Shown: in pieces, positions 55,714 through 63,760 of the stretch
Position numbering within the stretch: the stretch's first letter is position 1
How the letters are laid out: every line of letters starts with the position of its first letter
NCBI GenBank assembly: GCA_965230205.1
Contig: OZ245996.1
Span: 62,001 to 126,000 of the forward strand
Length of the DNA: 64,000 nt
Source: CANLBN01 sp965230205
GTDB taxonomy: Bacteria > Pseudomonadota > Gammaproteobacteria > Pseudomonadales > Cellvibrionaceae
Direction of reading: 5' to 3'
Translations under genes and position numbers: made by a program
Notes under the pieces: model-generated
Database searches by the model: none
What the model saw: only the letters and a program-made list of their open reading frames with translations
Told to the model about the DNA's origin: nothing

Positions 55714-56310
55714 ATGAAATCATCAGAAGTAATTCAAACATTGAAGTCTACGATAGAAGCCACAAAGAAAGCTGACATTGAGAATATTTCTCTTCAAACC
55801 TTAGAGGCATATGTAAATAAGTTAGAAGAAGCAAGCAAAGAAACACCTGAGGGAGTTGCTGCTGGAGAAGCAGCAATGGAGTCATATAAAGCCAATTTAA
55901 ACCACTGGGCACTTTCCAGGCAGCAAGAACATGAGTTCGATTTAGAAATGCTTCGTGCAGTAATAGCTACAGGACAATCTGCACTTAAATCAGCGGTATT
56001 AATAAATGGCGGTGCATCGGTAGCAATGTTGGCATTTGTCGGAAATATATGGCAAACAAAAAATGAACATATGGTGACTTTTGTGTATTTATCATCATCT
56101 CTGTTAAATTTTGTAATAGGAGTATTGCTTTCTGCAATCGCATCAGGGACCACATATATTTCACAAGCAGGTTACGCAGATGAATTTGGTAAGCATAGTC
56201 AGAAAATTGGGAAAGCAGCTCACTTACTTACTGTTCTAGCAATAATTGCCTCATATATATTTTTCGGATATGGGGCTTGGCTAGCTTATGCTTCTATGGT
56301 TAGTGAATAA
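55714..56310 (+). CDS. Unknown integral membrane protein
   Basis: 198 aa. Helical, charged N-terminal 90 residues, then three or four membrane helices (about 88-110, 115-145 and 165-192). The loop LSAIASGTTYISQAGYADEF between helices is distinctive. No signal peptide. It belongs to no family I can name with confidence. It starts the accessory segment that includes the next coiled-coil gene and the toxin pair. Composition is AT-richer than nrdAB. Confidence 0.7.
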   Translation: MKSSEVIQTLKSTIEATKKADIENISLQTLEAYVNKLEEASKETPEGVAAGEAAMESYKANLNHWALSRQQEHEFDLEMLRAVIATGQSALKSAVLINGGASVAMLAFVGNIWQTKNEHMVTFVYLSSSLLNFVIGVLLSAIASGTTYISQAGYADEFGKHSQKIGKAAHLLTVLAIIASYIFFGYGAWLAYASMVSE

Positions 56311-56434
56311 ATAAGGAAAAATCGACTTTTAATTAATAAATATTTAGTAACCACTTGTTAAAATGCAGGCTAGACTCGCAAAAATTATTTTCCTTTTTCG
56401 CAGACATTAACAATCACTAAAGTTTGAGATCCAC

Positions 56435-57124
56435 ATGGAATACATAATTGGTTTATTGTTCTTTCTTAGCGGTATGGTTGCTGGATATTTTGCGTCATAT
56501 ACTAAAGCAAAAGGTAAAAATCGAGCACTCAAAGAAGATATTGAAAACCTCGAAAACCAAAAGCAACAGGTTCAAATTAAGTATTCCAAGGAAATAGAAG
56601 AACTCAAAAAAAACAATACGTTAAATATTGAACTCCGAAAACATAAATACCAAGAAAAGAAAGACCAGTTTGCTAAATTCTTTACCTTACTTGATGCGTT
56701 TCATAATAAAAGTAATGAGATATTCATAGAACGCTTTGGCCCTATATATTCAAATTTCATGGAAAATTATCTTGCGGATGATGAGTCTACCCAAAATGAA
56801 GCTATAACTGATTTCAACCATGAAATAATGACACTCTTTAATGAGTTAAATCAAGAATATTTAAAATTAAGCACTGAAACCAATAGCATTAGACTAATCA
56901 CATCTTCAACCCTTGATGAACTTTTGGATCGGCTAAATACTAAAGTAGGTGAAGCAACTAATACTACCCAAGGAATGTTAAAGATGATGGCTAGCCAAGA
57001 ATTTTGGACAGACCAAACCGTATCACAACCACTGCAAGAAAAAGCTGAATTAGAAGGGCAAGATATTATTGCAATAAGGGATAGTATTCGTAAACAAATG
57101 AAGGTCGAGCTTGATCAAATATAA
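56435..57124 (+). CDS. Unknown membrane-anchored coiled-coil protein
   Basis: 229 aa. One N-terminal membrane helix (about 3-22, YIIGLLFFLSGMVAGYFA), a charged coiled coil (about 25-80, with LKEDIENLENQKQQVQIKYS) and a helical C-terminal part with Phe/Asn-rich sequence. No enzyme motif. It follows the polytopic protein by about 125 bases on the same strand. Such pairs appear in accessory islands, but I cannot assign a role. Confidence 0.68.
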   Translation: MEYIIGLLFFLSGMVAGYFASYTKAKGKNRALKEDIENLENQKQQVQIKYSKEIEELKKNNTLNIELRKHKYQEKKDQFAKFFTLLDAFHNKSNEIFIERFGPIYSNFMENYLADDESTQNEAITDFNHEIMTLFNELNQEYLKLSTETNSIRLITSSTLDELLDRLNTKVGEATNTTQGMLKMMASQEFWTDQTVSQPLQEKAELEGQDIIAIRDSIRKQMKVELDQI

Positions 57125-57404
57125 AGAACAGGAGATGTCAAATAAACAGGGAACATCCAATTTTTGCAATTATTATACATCCATAGAAACGGAACTATGA
57201 GCAAAGAGTTAATAAGTAACATTAAACTCTATGGCACAAAAAACAACTTTCAAGTTTAATTTATCAAAAATATAACATCTCTTGAGTTCAAACCGTGATT
57301 AATATCACGCTTTGAGTTTTGAAAGCTCTCTGAAGATGCAGTAGAGTAAATGAGAAATAACTGATGCACTACTTATTACACACGGATACACGGATTGTTT
57401 TGCT

Positions 57405-59201
57405 ATGGATATCACTCAACGTACCCTTGCCTCAAGTGAACTAGTTGGCTTTGATTTTGGCGTCGACAATTGGATTTTTGCTGATCAATTCTTTAAGCCT
57501 TCTTACTGGCTGATATTAAAACGCGAAAGCTTTAGCCAATACAGCCTCAACCCGTTGGAAGCAATCGATATGTTAATGTATCGATTGGACACTCACCAAT
57601 TAATACAAATCTATCATTTAAGTGGTGTTTATGAAGCGGACATAGGTTTCTGGGATACGCTGCACATACGCAGCAGAGTCGAATCGCTGATTATGAGTGG
57701 TTATATTCAAGTGTTTAATGTCAGCGATGCCATTGCTGATCGAATGGCAAATGCGGATGACTCTATCTACAGTAATCCACAGAACTACGTCAGTACTGGC
57801 AATCCCATTTCTGACAAACGTAATGAATTGGCAGAATCATTTGGTTACGACATTACTGAACGCTGGCTAGGTAAAGTAGCAGCGGACCAGCTTCACTTTG
57901 ACCGCTGGCAAATATGGCAAAACATTATTGAAGCGTATGACTCTGGTGCCACCTTTGTGGATACTGTATGGGACTTGCTGGTTGGCTTAAAAGATATTTC
58001 TGTGTTTGCGGTATCAGTGGTTGGCAATGAGTTGGAATTTCAGTTTAAACTCAATAACGCCGCACTGAAAGCCGCTGGCAATACATTGACGGGGGATCAG
58101 GCAGCAGCCCAACAAGCACTCAATGAGTGGGGCATTGTGATTGGCGACCGCATCAAGAGCCAACAAGAATTTGTGGACGCGGTGTCGAAAAAAGCCAAAC
58201 AAGGCTACGACATGCTGATGATGCTTTACAGTGATGGGCTCACTCGCACCTTACTATTCGATTACTTCGATAGCCTGTACAAAAGTATGCCTTACCGTAA
58301 GCAACAAACCATTGATGACCGTATCTTCTTTGAGATAGGCATTGAGGTCTTATTGGCAATCGCAACTGGCGGCCTGATAAATGCGGCCAGACGAAGTGGA
58401 CAGATTGCTGCAAATACCACACGTGTAGCTAGGGCAACAACAGCAACTAAACGCATCGGCCCGTTAACCGTAGAATCGATTGATCATTTATCGAATTTAG
58501 CTAAGATGCTGGATAAACCTGCACTAAAAACCGAAAAGCCGTCGATTAAGGTGTACCCAGAGGATTTGCCCAAGTCGAAGTACACTCCTCGCGAAGGGGT
58601 TAAACCACTACTAGGCGATACCGTCCATAAGCGTCACCACCCTGATGGTCGACAACCGGATCCCGAAAACCCCATGGATTATGGCGACCCTTACACACTA
58701 CAAGCGGACGGCAAACCGATGGGGGCAAAGGAAGGGGTAATACCTGAGAGTTCGGAGGGTTTAGAAAAATTTAACCACGAAAACCAATGCCTTATTAATG
58801 AAGAAGGCTACCCTGATGTGGCAAAGCGTGAAGATTTCAAAAACTTCTCTGATATCAAACCCATAACACTCAAAGAAGGCGATACCATTTATCGTATTAT
58901 TGATGAAAAAGCGAACCCTTCCGGTTCCTATTGGGCGCGGGAATTACCCGAAAACAAAACTTCTTGGCGTTCAGACTATGCCGTTAAAGATAGTTGGAAC
59001 GATAATGGTTACTATGTGGAACATACTGTCGGCAAAGATGGCCTAAAAGCGTGGGAAGGCACAACAGCAGGCCAACAATATGATGAGTTTTTAGAAAAGG
59101 AATTTTATCTGGAAGGCGGGCAGCAGCAACTGTTTATTGAACGCGACGCTATTACTGACCTGCAACCGAAATTAACTAGTTGGCCGGACACAAGACTATG
59201 A
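57405..59201 (+). CDS. Predicted polymorphic toxin with ADP-ribosyltransferase-like C-terminus
   Basis: 598 aa. The long N-terminal part (1-400) has no PAAR, VgrG or Rhs repeats that I recognise. A hydrophobic segment around 305-325 (FFEIGIEVLLAIATGGLI) followed by basic residues resembles the helix region preceding toxin domains in T6SS/Rhs-type effectors. A proline-rich, charged linker (about 375-440) leads to the last 107 residues: GDTIYRIID (Arg497), SGSYWA (508), WRSDYAV (521), KAWEGT (549), LEGGQQQLF (569). An Arg...Ser/Tyr...E-x-x-Q-like order is what ART/TNT-fold NAD-consuming toxins show. The ATGA overlap with the next gene supports toxin-immunity pairing. No secretion genes lie in the window. 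Confidence 0.65.
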   Translation: MDITQRTLASSELVGFDFGVDNWIFADQFFKPSYWLILKRESFSQYSLNPLEAIDMLMYRLDTHQLIQIYHLSGVYEADIGFWDTLHIRSRVESLIMSGYIQVFNVSDAIADRMANADDSIYSNPQNYVSTGNPISDKRNELAESFGYDITERWLGKVAADQLHFDRWQIWQNIIEAYDSGATFVDTVWDLLVGLKDISVFAVSVVGNELEFQFKLNNAALKAAGNTLTGDQAAAQQALNEWGIVIGDRIKSQQEFVDAVSKKAKQGYDMLMMLYSDGLTRTLLFDYFDSLYKSMPYRKQQTIDDRIFFEIGIEVLLAIATGGLINAARRSGQIAANTTRVARATTATKRIGPLTVESIDHLSNLAKMLDKPALKTEKPSIKVYPEDLPKSKYTPREGVKPLLGDTVHKRHHPDGRQPDPENPMDYGDPYTLQADGKPMGAKEGVIPESSEGLEKFNHENQCLINEEGYPDVAKREDFKNFSDIKPITLKEGDTIYRIIDEKANPSGSYWARELPENKTSWRSDYAVKDSWNDNGYYVEHTVGKDGLKAWEGTTAGQQYDEFLEKEFYLEGGQQQLFIERDAITDLQPKLTSWPDTRL

Positions 59202-59737
59202 AAGACACACTAAAAATCACTCTACTCAAACGTAAATTTCAAAGCCTTACCTATATCGAAGCGTTTATTAGCAACTATCAGAAATTTGTACAAACGGGGC
59301 TAGATTCGTTTGAGGTGTATCAAAAATACCGGCAACAACATTCTGAGTTTGCCCCCGATAACACCTTATTAATGGAGGAAGATTTCTGGGAATACTGTGT
59401 TAAACCTAATTTCAAAGGGATGTTACAGCGCTCAAAAGAGGCATTGAAAAATGCTAGAATGGGTAAAAAAACTACGGTCCGTTCCTTGGCAGGAAGCTTC
59501 CGTGGTCTAAGCCGTGGGTTCGATGGTATAGAAGAAAGCTTTATGGATATTGCTACACCTAAAGCGAGGGAAAAGTATCTTCAGCTATGGAAATTGGTCA
59601 GCAAGCAAGCAAGTAATATAGAAAAAACGATCAATAATCGGTGGAAAGACTCCTCTATTCTCGATGAAGAAATTACCGGCCCCATTGATGAACAGGAATT
59701 GTTAAATTATTTAAACCCTGACGAAAGTATTGATTGA
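59198..59737 (+). CDS. Putative immunity protein for the upstream toxin
   Basis: 179 aa from the ATG that overlaps the toxin stop as ATGA (59198-59201). Soluble, helical, charged; SFRGLSRGFDGIEESF is a distinctive stretch. No signal peptide or membrane helix, consistent with a cytoplasmic binder of an incoming toxin. I recognise no family. The role is inferred from overlap and size only. Confidence 0.6.
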   Translation: MKDTLKITLLKRKFQSLTYIEAFISNYQKFVQTGLDSFEVYQKYRQQHSEFAPDNTLLMEEDFWEYCVKPNFKGMLQRSKEALKNARMGKKTTVRSLAGSFRGLSRGFDGIEESFMDIATPKAREKYLQLWKLVSKQASNIEKTINNRWKDSSILDEEITGPIDEQELLNYLNPDESID

Positions 59738-59743
59738 GTTGTA

Positions 59744-59944
59744 GTGAAATTTTTCATAAATAGTCCCCATAAATTTATTGCTTCAATATCTGAACAGATC
59801 TTTTATTATCTAGCATTACTACTAAGCTTTTTAGCTTGGGTTTATTCAAATTCACTTTATTTAACAATAGCTGTTTTTACTATATTGGTACTACTAGCAT
59901 GGTATTTGTCTTCTAAAATAGAAGGTAAACAAAAAATAGAATAA
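59744..59944 (+). CDS. Small two-helix membrane protein, unknown
   Basis: 66 aa from a GTG start seven bases after the immunity stop. Two hydrophobic helices (about 15-34 and 36-55) with a short basic tail. It is very small and has only a weak ribosome site, so it might be a chance frame. Its tight placement and clean membrane pattern argue for a real gene. Confidence 0.4.
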   Translation: MKFFINSPHKFIASISEQIFYYLALLLSFLAWVYSNSLYLTIAVFTILVLLAWYLSSKIEGKQKIE

Positions 59945-59996
59945 GGTATGACTTTTTAACCTGCAAAAAGGCGGCATAAATAATCAAGAGGCTCAA

Positions 59997-60512
59997 GTGT
60001 TCAGTAAAATTTTAAAAAGAGAAAAGCCTAAAGTCTATTTAGGAGCAGTTGCAGTAGCTCCTAGATCAGATATAAAAAGGCACTTAGATCAACTCGGAAT
60101 GTTTAAAAACGAGGACCTAGATAGTAATCTTTGCAACAACCTTAAAGAGATTTTTTCATTACCTCTAGCCGAAGGTGCTGAAAACCCCAAAAATTCAGAT
60201 TTAGTGCTAGACATTGTTATTCCAAAATTTCAATCAGGTGATGCATGGGATTTATCTTTAGGAGAAATTGCTATTCCTTTAATGTGGAGACCCAGAATAA
60301 CAATCAGTTCTAGACTTTACTATTTAAACACAGGAAAAACTAAAGCTACTTTTTCTGTTACAGAGAAGATGAAATTTAGTCTCTACATTGGCCGTCTATT
60401 TACTTGGCGTTCTTTTTTCCGCTTTCGTCCTATATTTGACTCTGAAGATATGGAATATCTTTTGTATCAAGCATGCCATAAACTCTTACTAAAAATGCAG
60501 AAAGCAATATAA
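59997..60512 (+). CDS. Unknown 171-aa protein
   Basis: 171 aa from GTG with AAGAGG six bases upstream. Soluble, mixed alpha/beta in appearance, Phe/Lys rich at the C-terminus (LYIGRLFTWRSFFRFRPIFD). It has no signal peptide, catalytic motif or recognised family. It closes the accessory block behind the toxin/immunity pair; a second immunity-type gene is possible but unsupported. Confidence 0.6.
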   Translation: MFSKILKREKPKVYLGAVAVAPRSDIKRHLDQLGMFKNEDLDSNLCNNLKEIFSLPLAEGAENPKNSDLVLDIVIPKFQSGDAWDLSLGEIAIPLMWRPRITISSRLYYLNTGKTKATFSVTEKMKFSLYIGRLFTWRSFFRFRPIFDSEDMEYLLYQACHKLLLKMQKAI

Positions 60513-60634
60513 ATAAGTAAGATACAACTTTTTCTCGACACAAAGTCGGAGAATACACTGACGAAGAATGTAAAGTATTTAGCTCTTTTCCAACGGATCT
60601 TAATACTTATGGCTAACGTTACAGAAGTTAAATA

Positions 60635-61120
60635 ATGCCCATAACTCAAATATCAGAAAATTCGTGGGATGCCATCCAGAAAATACAGCAAGAGGCTTAT
60701 ACGGAGCTCCCGCCAGAAGATATCAATATTCTCAAAAAGAAGTGGACGTTTTCTCCAGGTACTTGCTCAATATTTACCAGCAATGATGGTGAAATATTAG
60801 CTTATTTATTAGCTCACCCTTGGGCAAGTGATAAGCCCCCAACACTCAATGAAGATATTTCCATAAGCAATCAACAAACTTCTACCTTATACCTCCATGA
60901 TCTCGCACTATCCAATAAAGCTCGAGGGAAAGGTATCGCTAAAACTATGGTAAAAGATCTTATCAGCAAGGCAAAAACAAAAAGATTTACGAAAGTATTA
61001 CTCGTAGCAGTACAAAGCTCGAGCTCTTTTTGGGCCAAATATGGATTTGTTGTGATAGATAATGCAGCGATCTGCCCAAGCTATGGCAGTTGCGCAAAAT
61101 TAATGAGACTAGAGTTATAA
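60635..61120 (+). CDS. GNAT family N-acetyltransferase
   Basis: 161 aa. The GNAT core is visible: strand 4 (STLYLHDLALSNKARGKGIA) with the acetyl-CoA pyrophosphate loop KARGKGIAKTMV, and the final strand with WAKYGFVVID. Acetylates an amino group of an unknown small molecule or protein. Alone between the accessory block and the SoxR region. Confidence 0.88.
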   Translation: MPITQISENSWDAIQKIQQEAYTELPPEDINILKKKWTFSPGTCSIFTSNDGEILAYLLAHPWASDKPPTLNEDISISNQQTSTLYLHDLALSNKARGKGIAKTMVKDLISKAKTKRFTKVLLVAVQSSSSFWAKYGFVVIDNAAICPSYGSCAKLMRLEL

Positions 61121-61208
61121 AAATAAGTAAGGCCAGACCTAACTCCCGAATAGTATTTATTCAAATAATTGCATCTGCCCCTACTTTTATTGCCTACCAA
61201 GCTGTTAA

Positions 61209-61718
61209 CTATCGAATAATATTAACAAACGCTGAAATCTCATTTTGGTGTTTGTTAATATCAAGCTCTTCCGTACAATCAACATGAAGTGCACCACCAT
61301 AATTCATCCCTAGATAACCAAATGTTTTGATAAATGCGCCTTCAAAGGTCGAACAAAGCTCTCTACCGATAGAGGTAGAAACGACGTAAGCATGCTTCCC
61401 TCTAAGTTCACGCCCGGTATCTAATAGCTCCGGGAATATGAGTAAATCAGAAATACGGTCTAAGAATATTTTCATCGCCGGGCTAACCGAATACCAATAA
61501 ACCGGTGACGCAAAAACAATATGATCATAATTCAGTATTTTTTTCACCAATGGCAGAAAATCATCCTCACTATGTTTATTGTCATAATCAAAAGGGGAAA
61601 TATTGGCTTTATCCAAATCAATTACTTCCATACCGGATTGATTTGCCACCTGATCCATTAACATACCGGTATTACCCTGCCTCCGTGAACTTGAAAATAA
61701 TGCAATTGCCTTCGTCAT
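61209..61718 (-). CDS. Flavodoxin-fold NAD(P)H:FMN reductase, predicted SoxR target
   Basis: 169 aa with GAGG upstream. FMN phosphate loop SSSRRQGNTG at the N-terminus and the flavin-binding SPVYWYSVSPAMKIFLDR match the NADPH-dependent FMN reductase/flavodoxin_2-like group. It could reduce quinones or redox-cycling drugs. Its promoter carries a SoxR box in a 19-base spacer, and the soxR gene is divergent, so it should be induced by redox-cycling compounds. Confidence 0.87.
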   Translation of the reverse strand: MTKAIALFSSSRRQGNTGMLMDQVANQSGMEVIDLDKANISPFDYDNKHSEDDFLPLVKKILNYDHIVFASPVYWYSVSPAMKIFLDRISDLLIFPELLDTGRELRGKHAYVVSTSIGRELCSTFEGAFIKTFGYLGMNYGGALHVDCTEELDINKHQNEISAFVNIIR

Positions 61719-61759
61719 TAAATTTAATCCTCATGGTATCTGTCATTTGAAAGAGCTGC

Positions 61760-61790
61760 AGTGTAAAACCTCAACTTAACTTGAGGTCAA
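61760..61790 (-). promoter_or_regulatory. SoxR-regulated promoter of the flavodoxin-like gene
   Basis: On the minus strand -35 TTGACC (61785-61790) and -10 TACACT (61760-61765) are separated by 19 bases, the overlong spacing of MerR-family promoters. The 18-bp palindrome CCTCAACTTAACTTGAGG (61769-61786) lies in the spacer and is one mismatch per arm from the SoxR box consensus. Strong case for SoxR control. Confidence 0.9.
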
Positions 61791-61813
61791 TAGTATTTTT
61801 ATATAAAGTACTA

Positions 61814-61848
61814 AGGCCTGTTAACACTAATTGAATACTCACTGTTGT
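61814..61848. repeat. Solo end of the palindromic repeat element, copy C
   Basis: AAGGCCTGTTAACACTAATT, followed by GAATACTCACTGTTG, matches the left arms of copies A and B with few changes. No matching right arm follows before soxR begins at 61868, so this is a truncated or single-ended copy in the soxR leader. Confidence 0.8.
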
Positions 61849-61867
61849 AACACCAGACATTAGAACG

Positions 61868-62344
61868 ATGAAAAAGACGCAAACAAGTCACCCAACTAAA
61901 GAACTCAGTGTGGGGACTGTTGCCAAACGTGCAGGGGTTGCGGTATCGACCCTTCACTTCTACGAGGCAAAGGGGCTGATTAAAAGCCGAAGGAATCAGG
62001 GTAATCAACGTCGCTACACGCGGGATGTGCTGCGCCGAATTGCAGTGATTAAAGTCGCGCAGAAGATTGGAATTTCGCTACAGGACATTATGGAATCGTT
62101 CAAAAGCCTCCCCAATCAGCGCACACCGACCAAAAGAGATTGGGACAAACTCTCCAGCAAATGGAAGAAAGACTTGGAGGCAAAAATCCAGCTCTTGACC
62201 CACCTCCGTGACGATCTGACGGATTGTATAGGCTGTGGATGTTTATCGACTAGCGATTGTCCACTGCGCAACCCTGATGATATATTGTCCTCACAGGGGA
62301 ATGGGCCACAATTATTAGACGCTATTAACACGACTGAAAAATAG
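61868..62344 (+). CDS. soxR: Redox-sensing transcriptional activator SoxR
   Basis: 158 aa. MerR-type winged helix-turn-helix (about 13-80; VGTVAKRAGVAVSTLHFYEAKG), a dimerisation coil, then the [2Fe-2S] site Cys120-x2-Cys123-x-Cys125-x5-Cys131 (CIGCGCLSTSDC), diagnostic of SoxR. Oxidation of the cluster activates the promoter by twisting its 19-base spacer. It is divergent from a gene with a SoxR box, the usual autonomous module outside enterics, where no SoxS is needed. Confidence 0.96.
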   Translation: MKKTQTSHPTKELSVGTVAKRAGVAVSTLHFYEAKGLIKSRRNQGNQRRYTRDVLRRIAVIKVAQKIGISLQDIMESFKSLPNQRTPTKRDWDKLSSKWKKDLEAKIQLLTHLRDDLTDCIGCGCLSTSDCPLRNPDDILSSQGNGPQLLDAINTTEK

Positions 62345-62348
62345 ATAA

Positions 62349-62630
62349 ATGAAAATCTTTATAGACTGGAAAGGTATCACAACAGAAGAAGACTTCTACC
62401 AACAGCTGCTTCCACAACTTAAAGCACCGAGTTGGCACGGCCATAATCTGGATGCGTTAAACGACAGCATCGTCACTGGCAATATAAACGGTGTTGAGCC
62501 ACCCTACTGTATTATTAATACTGGCGTTACAGACATTAATCCAGCATTACAGCCTTTTTACAAAAATGTGAATGATATTTTAAAAAGCGCAAAAGCTAAC
62601 GATAGAACGGTTAGAGTGTTTGAAGAGTAG
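62349..62630 (+). CDS. Barstar-like protein
   Basis: 93 aa, four bases after soxR and probably co-transcribed. KIFIDWKGITTEEDFYQQLL, WHGHNLDALNDSI and a C-terminal helix resemble barstar (RNase inhibitor) proteins. No barnase-type RNase gene is adjacent. It may be an orphan immunity protein or act on an endogenous or foreign RNase. Confidence 0.8.
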   Translation: MKIFIDWKGITTEEDFYQQLLPQLKAPSWHGHNLDALNDSIVTGNINGVEPPYCIINTGVTDINPALQPFYKNVNDILKSAKANDRTVRVFEE

Positions 62631-62731
62631 CATAAATAACAACACCTTCTTACCTTGCCTTTTATAGCTTACCCATGATGAACTAATCGCCTCTTTTAGT
62701 ACTCCATACTATTAAATAAGGAGGCTACCCC

Positions 62732-63367
62732 ATGATGAAAACAAACCGAAGAACCTTTATCAAAAGAGGTCTTATTGGTGGCGCATTAAGCTTATTGGCC
62801 AATTCTACGATTGCTCGCACCCCAACCCCAAGGGAAACCGAAGGGCCGTTTTACCCTGTAACTCCTCAAAAAGATAAAGGGTTTGACCTGACTAGAATCG
62901 AAGGGCAACAGGGGCAAGCCAAGGGAAACATTATCATTATTCAGGGGAGCGTTGTGGACACCGATGGAAAAGCTCTTGAAGATGCCACTATTGACCTCTG
63001 GCAGGCAAATGCCGCTGGAAGATACAATCACCCCCACGATACCAATACAGCGCCATTAGATAGTAATTTCCAAGGCTGGGCTATTGTCTTAAGCGGCAAA
63101 GAAGGCGCATTTCGCTTTAAAACCATCTATCCCGGAGCCTACCCTGCATCGCGCACATGGATAAGGCCACCCCATATACATTTTAAAATAAGTAAAAAAG
63201 GATACCGTGAAATCGTCACTCAAATGTATTTTCCCAACCACGAGCTCAATAATTCGGACTATTTACTGAATCGCAAAAGCCACAAAGAGCGCAGCTTAAT
63301 GATTGCTTCCAAAGTTAGCCACAACCCAGACATATACGAGTACAATATCGTCTTAAAAAAAGTCTGA
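62732..63367 (+). CDS. Tat-exported intradiol ring-cleavage dioxygenase
   Basis: 211 aa with the strong ribosome site AAGGAGG. The N-terminus NRRTFIKRGLIGG is a twin-arginine signal (RRTFIK), so it is exported folded, unusual for this cytoplasmic enzyme class. The protocatechuate 3,4-dioxygenase-type pattern is clear: ETEGPFYP, DLWQANAAGRYNHPHD (Tyr ligand) and RTWIRPPHIHFKIS (two His). Non-heme Fe(III) cleavage of a catechol-type ring is expected. Related exported homologues exist but their substrates are uncertain. Confidence 0.88.
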   Translation: MMKTNRRTFIKRGLIGGALSLLANSTIARTPTPRETEGPFYPVTPQKDKGFDLTRIEGQQGQAKGNIIIIQGSVVDTDGKALEDATIDLWQANAAGRYNHPHDTNTAPLDSNFQGWAIVLSGKEGAFRFKTIYPGAYPASRTWIRPPHIHFKISKKGYREIVTQMYFPNHELNNSDYLLNRKSHKERSLMIASKVSHNPDIYEYNIVLKKV

Positions 63368-63465
63368 TCATAAAGAAAATCGTCATACTACCGCCTTAGC
63401 TTTTCCTGTATTGTGGGTCTTATTCAAAAAATTATAAAACTCACTCACACATCAGGAGAAAACAA

Positions 63466-63687
63466 ATGAGCAACGATAGAGATATAGAAAAATCGTACCC
63501 CAAGTCAGAGTTTGTAGCCAAACTACGCCGCCTTGCCGACGCCATAGAAAATGACGAAAAGTTTGAAATTCAAATCGCAGGGGAAAGAATCTATGTCCCA
63601 GTAAGAGCCGAGTTTAATATTGAGCATGAAAGAGAAGACGGTAACGAAGAAATAGAGTTTCAAATTAAATGGTCTGCTGTAGACTAA
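63466..63687 (+). CDS. Amphi-Trp domain-containing protein
   Basis: 73 aa with AGGAGA upstream. KSEFVAKLRRLADAIENDEKFEIQIAGERIYVP, then EFNIEHEREDGNEEIEFQIKW, match the short amphi-Trp domain (charged strands, ending in a W). Function of the family is unknown. Stand-alone. Confidence 0.85.
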   Translation: MSNDRDIEKSYPKSEFVAKLRRLADAIENDEKFEIQIAGERIYVPVRAEFNIEHEREDGNEEIEFQIKWSAVD

Positions 63688-63760
63688 TACACTATCAGAA
63701 AACCTTTATACACATTTTTATCAAATTCTGACAATCATTCAGAGACCAAAGGAATTTATA

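Noticed and set aside
62349..62630. A barnase/barstar toxin-antitoxin pair
   Set aside because: No RNase-like frame lies on either side; only the inhibitor-like protein is visible.
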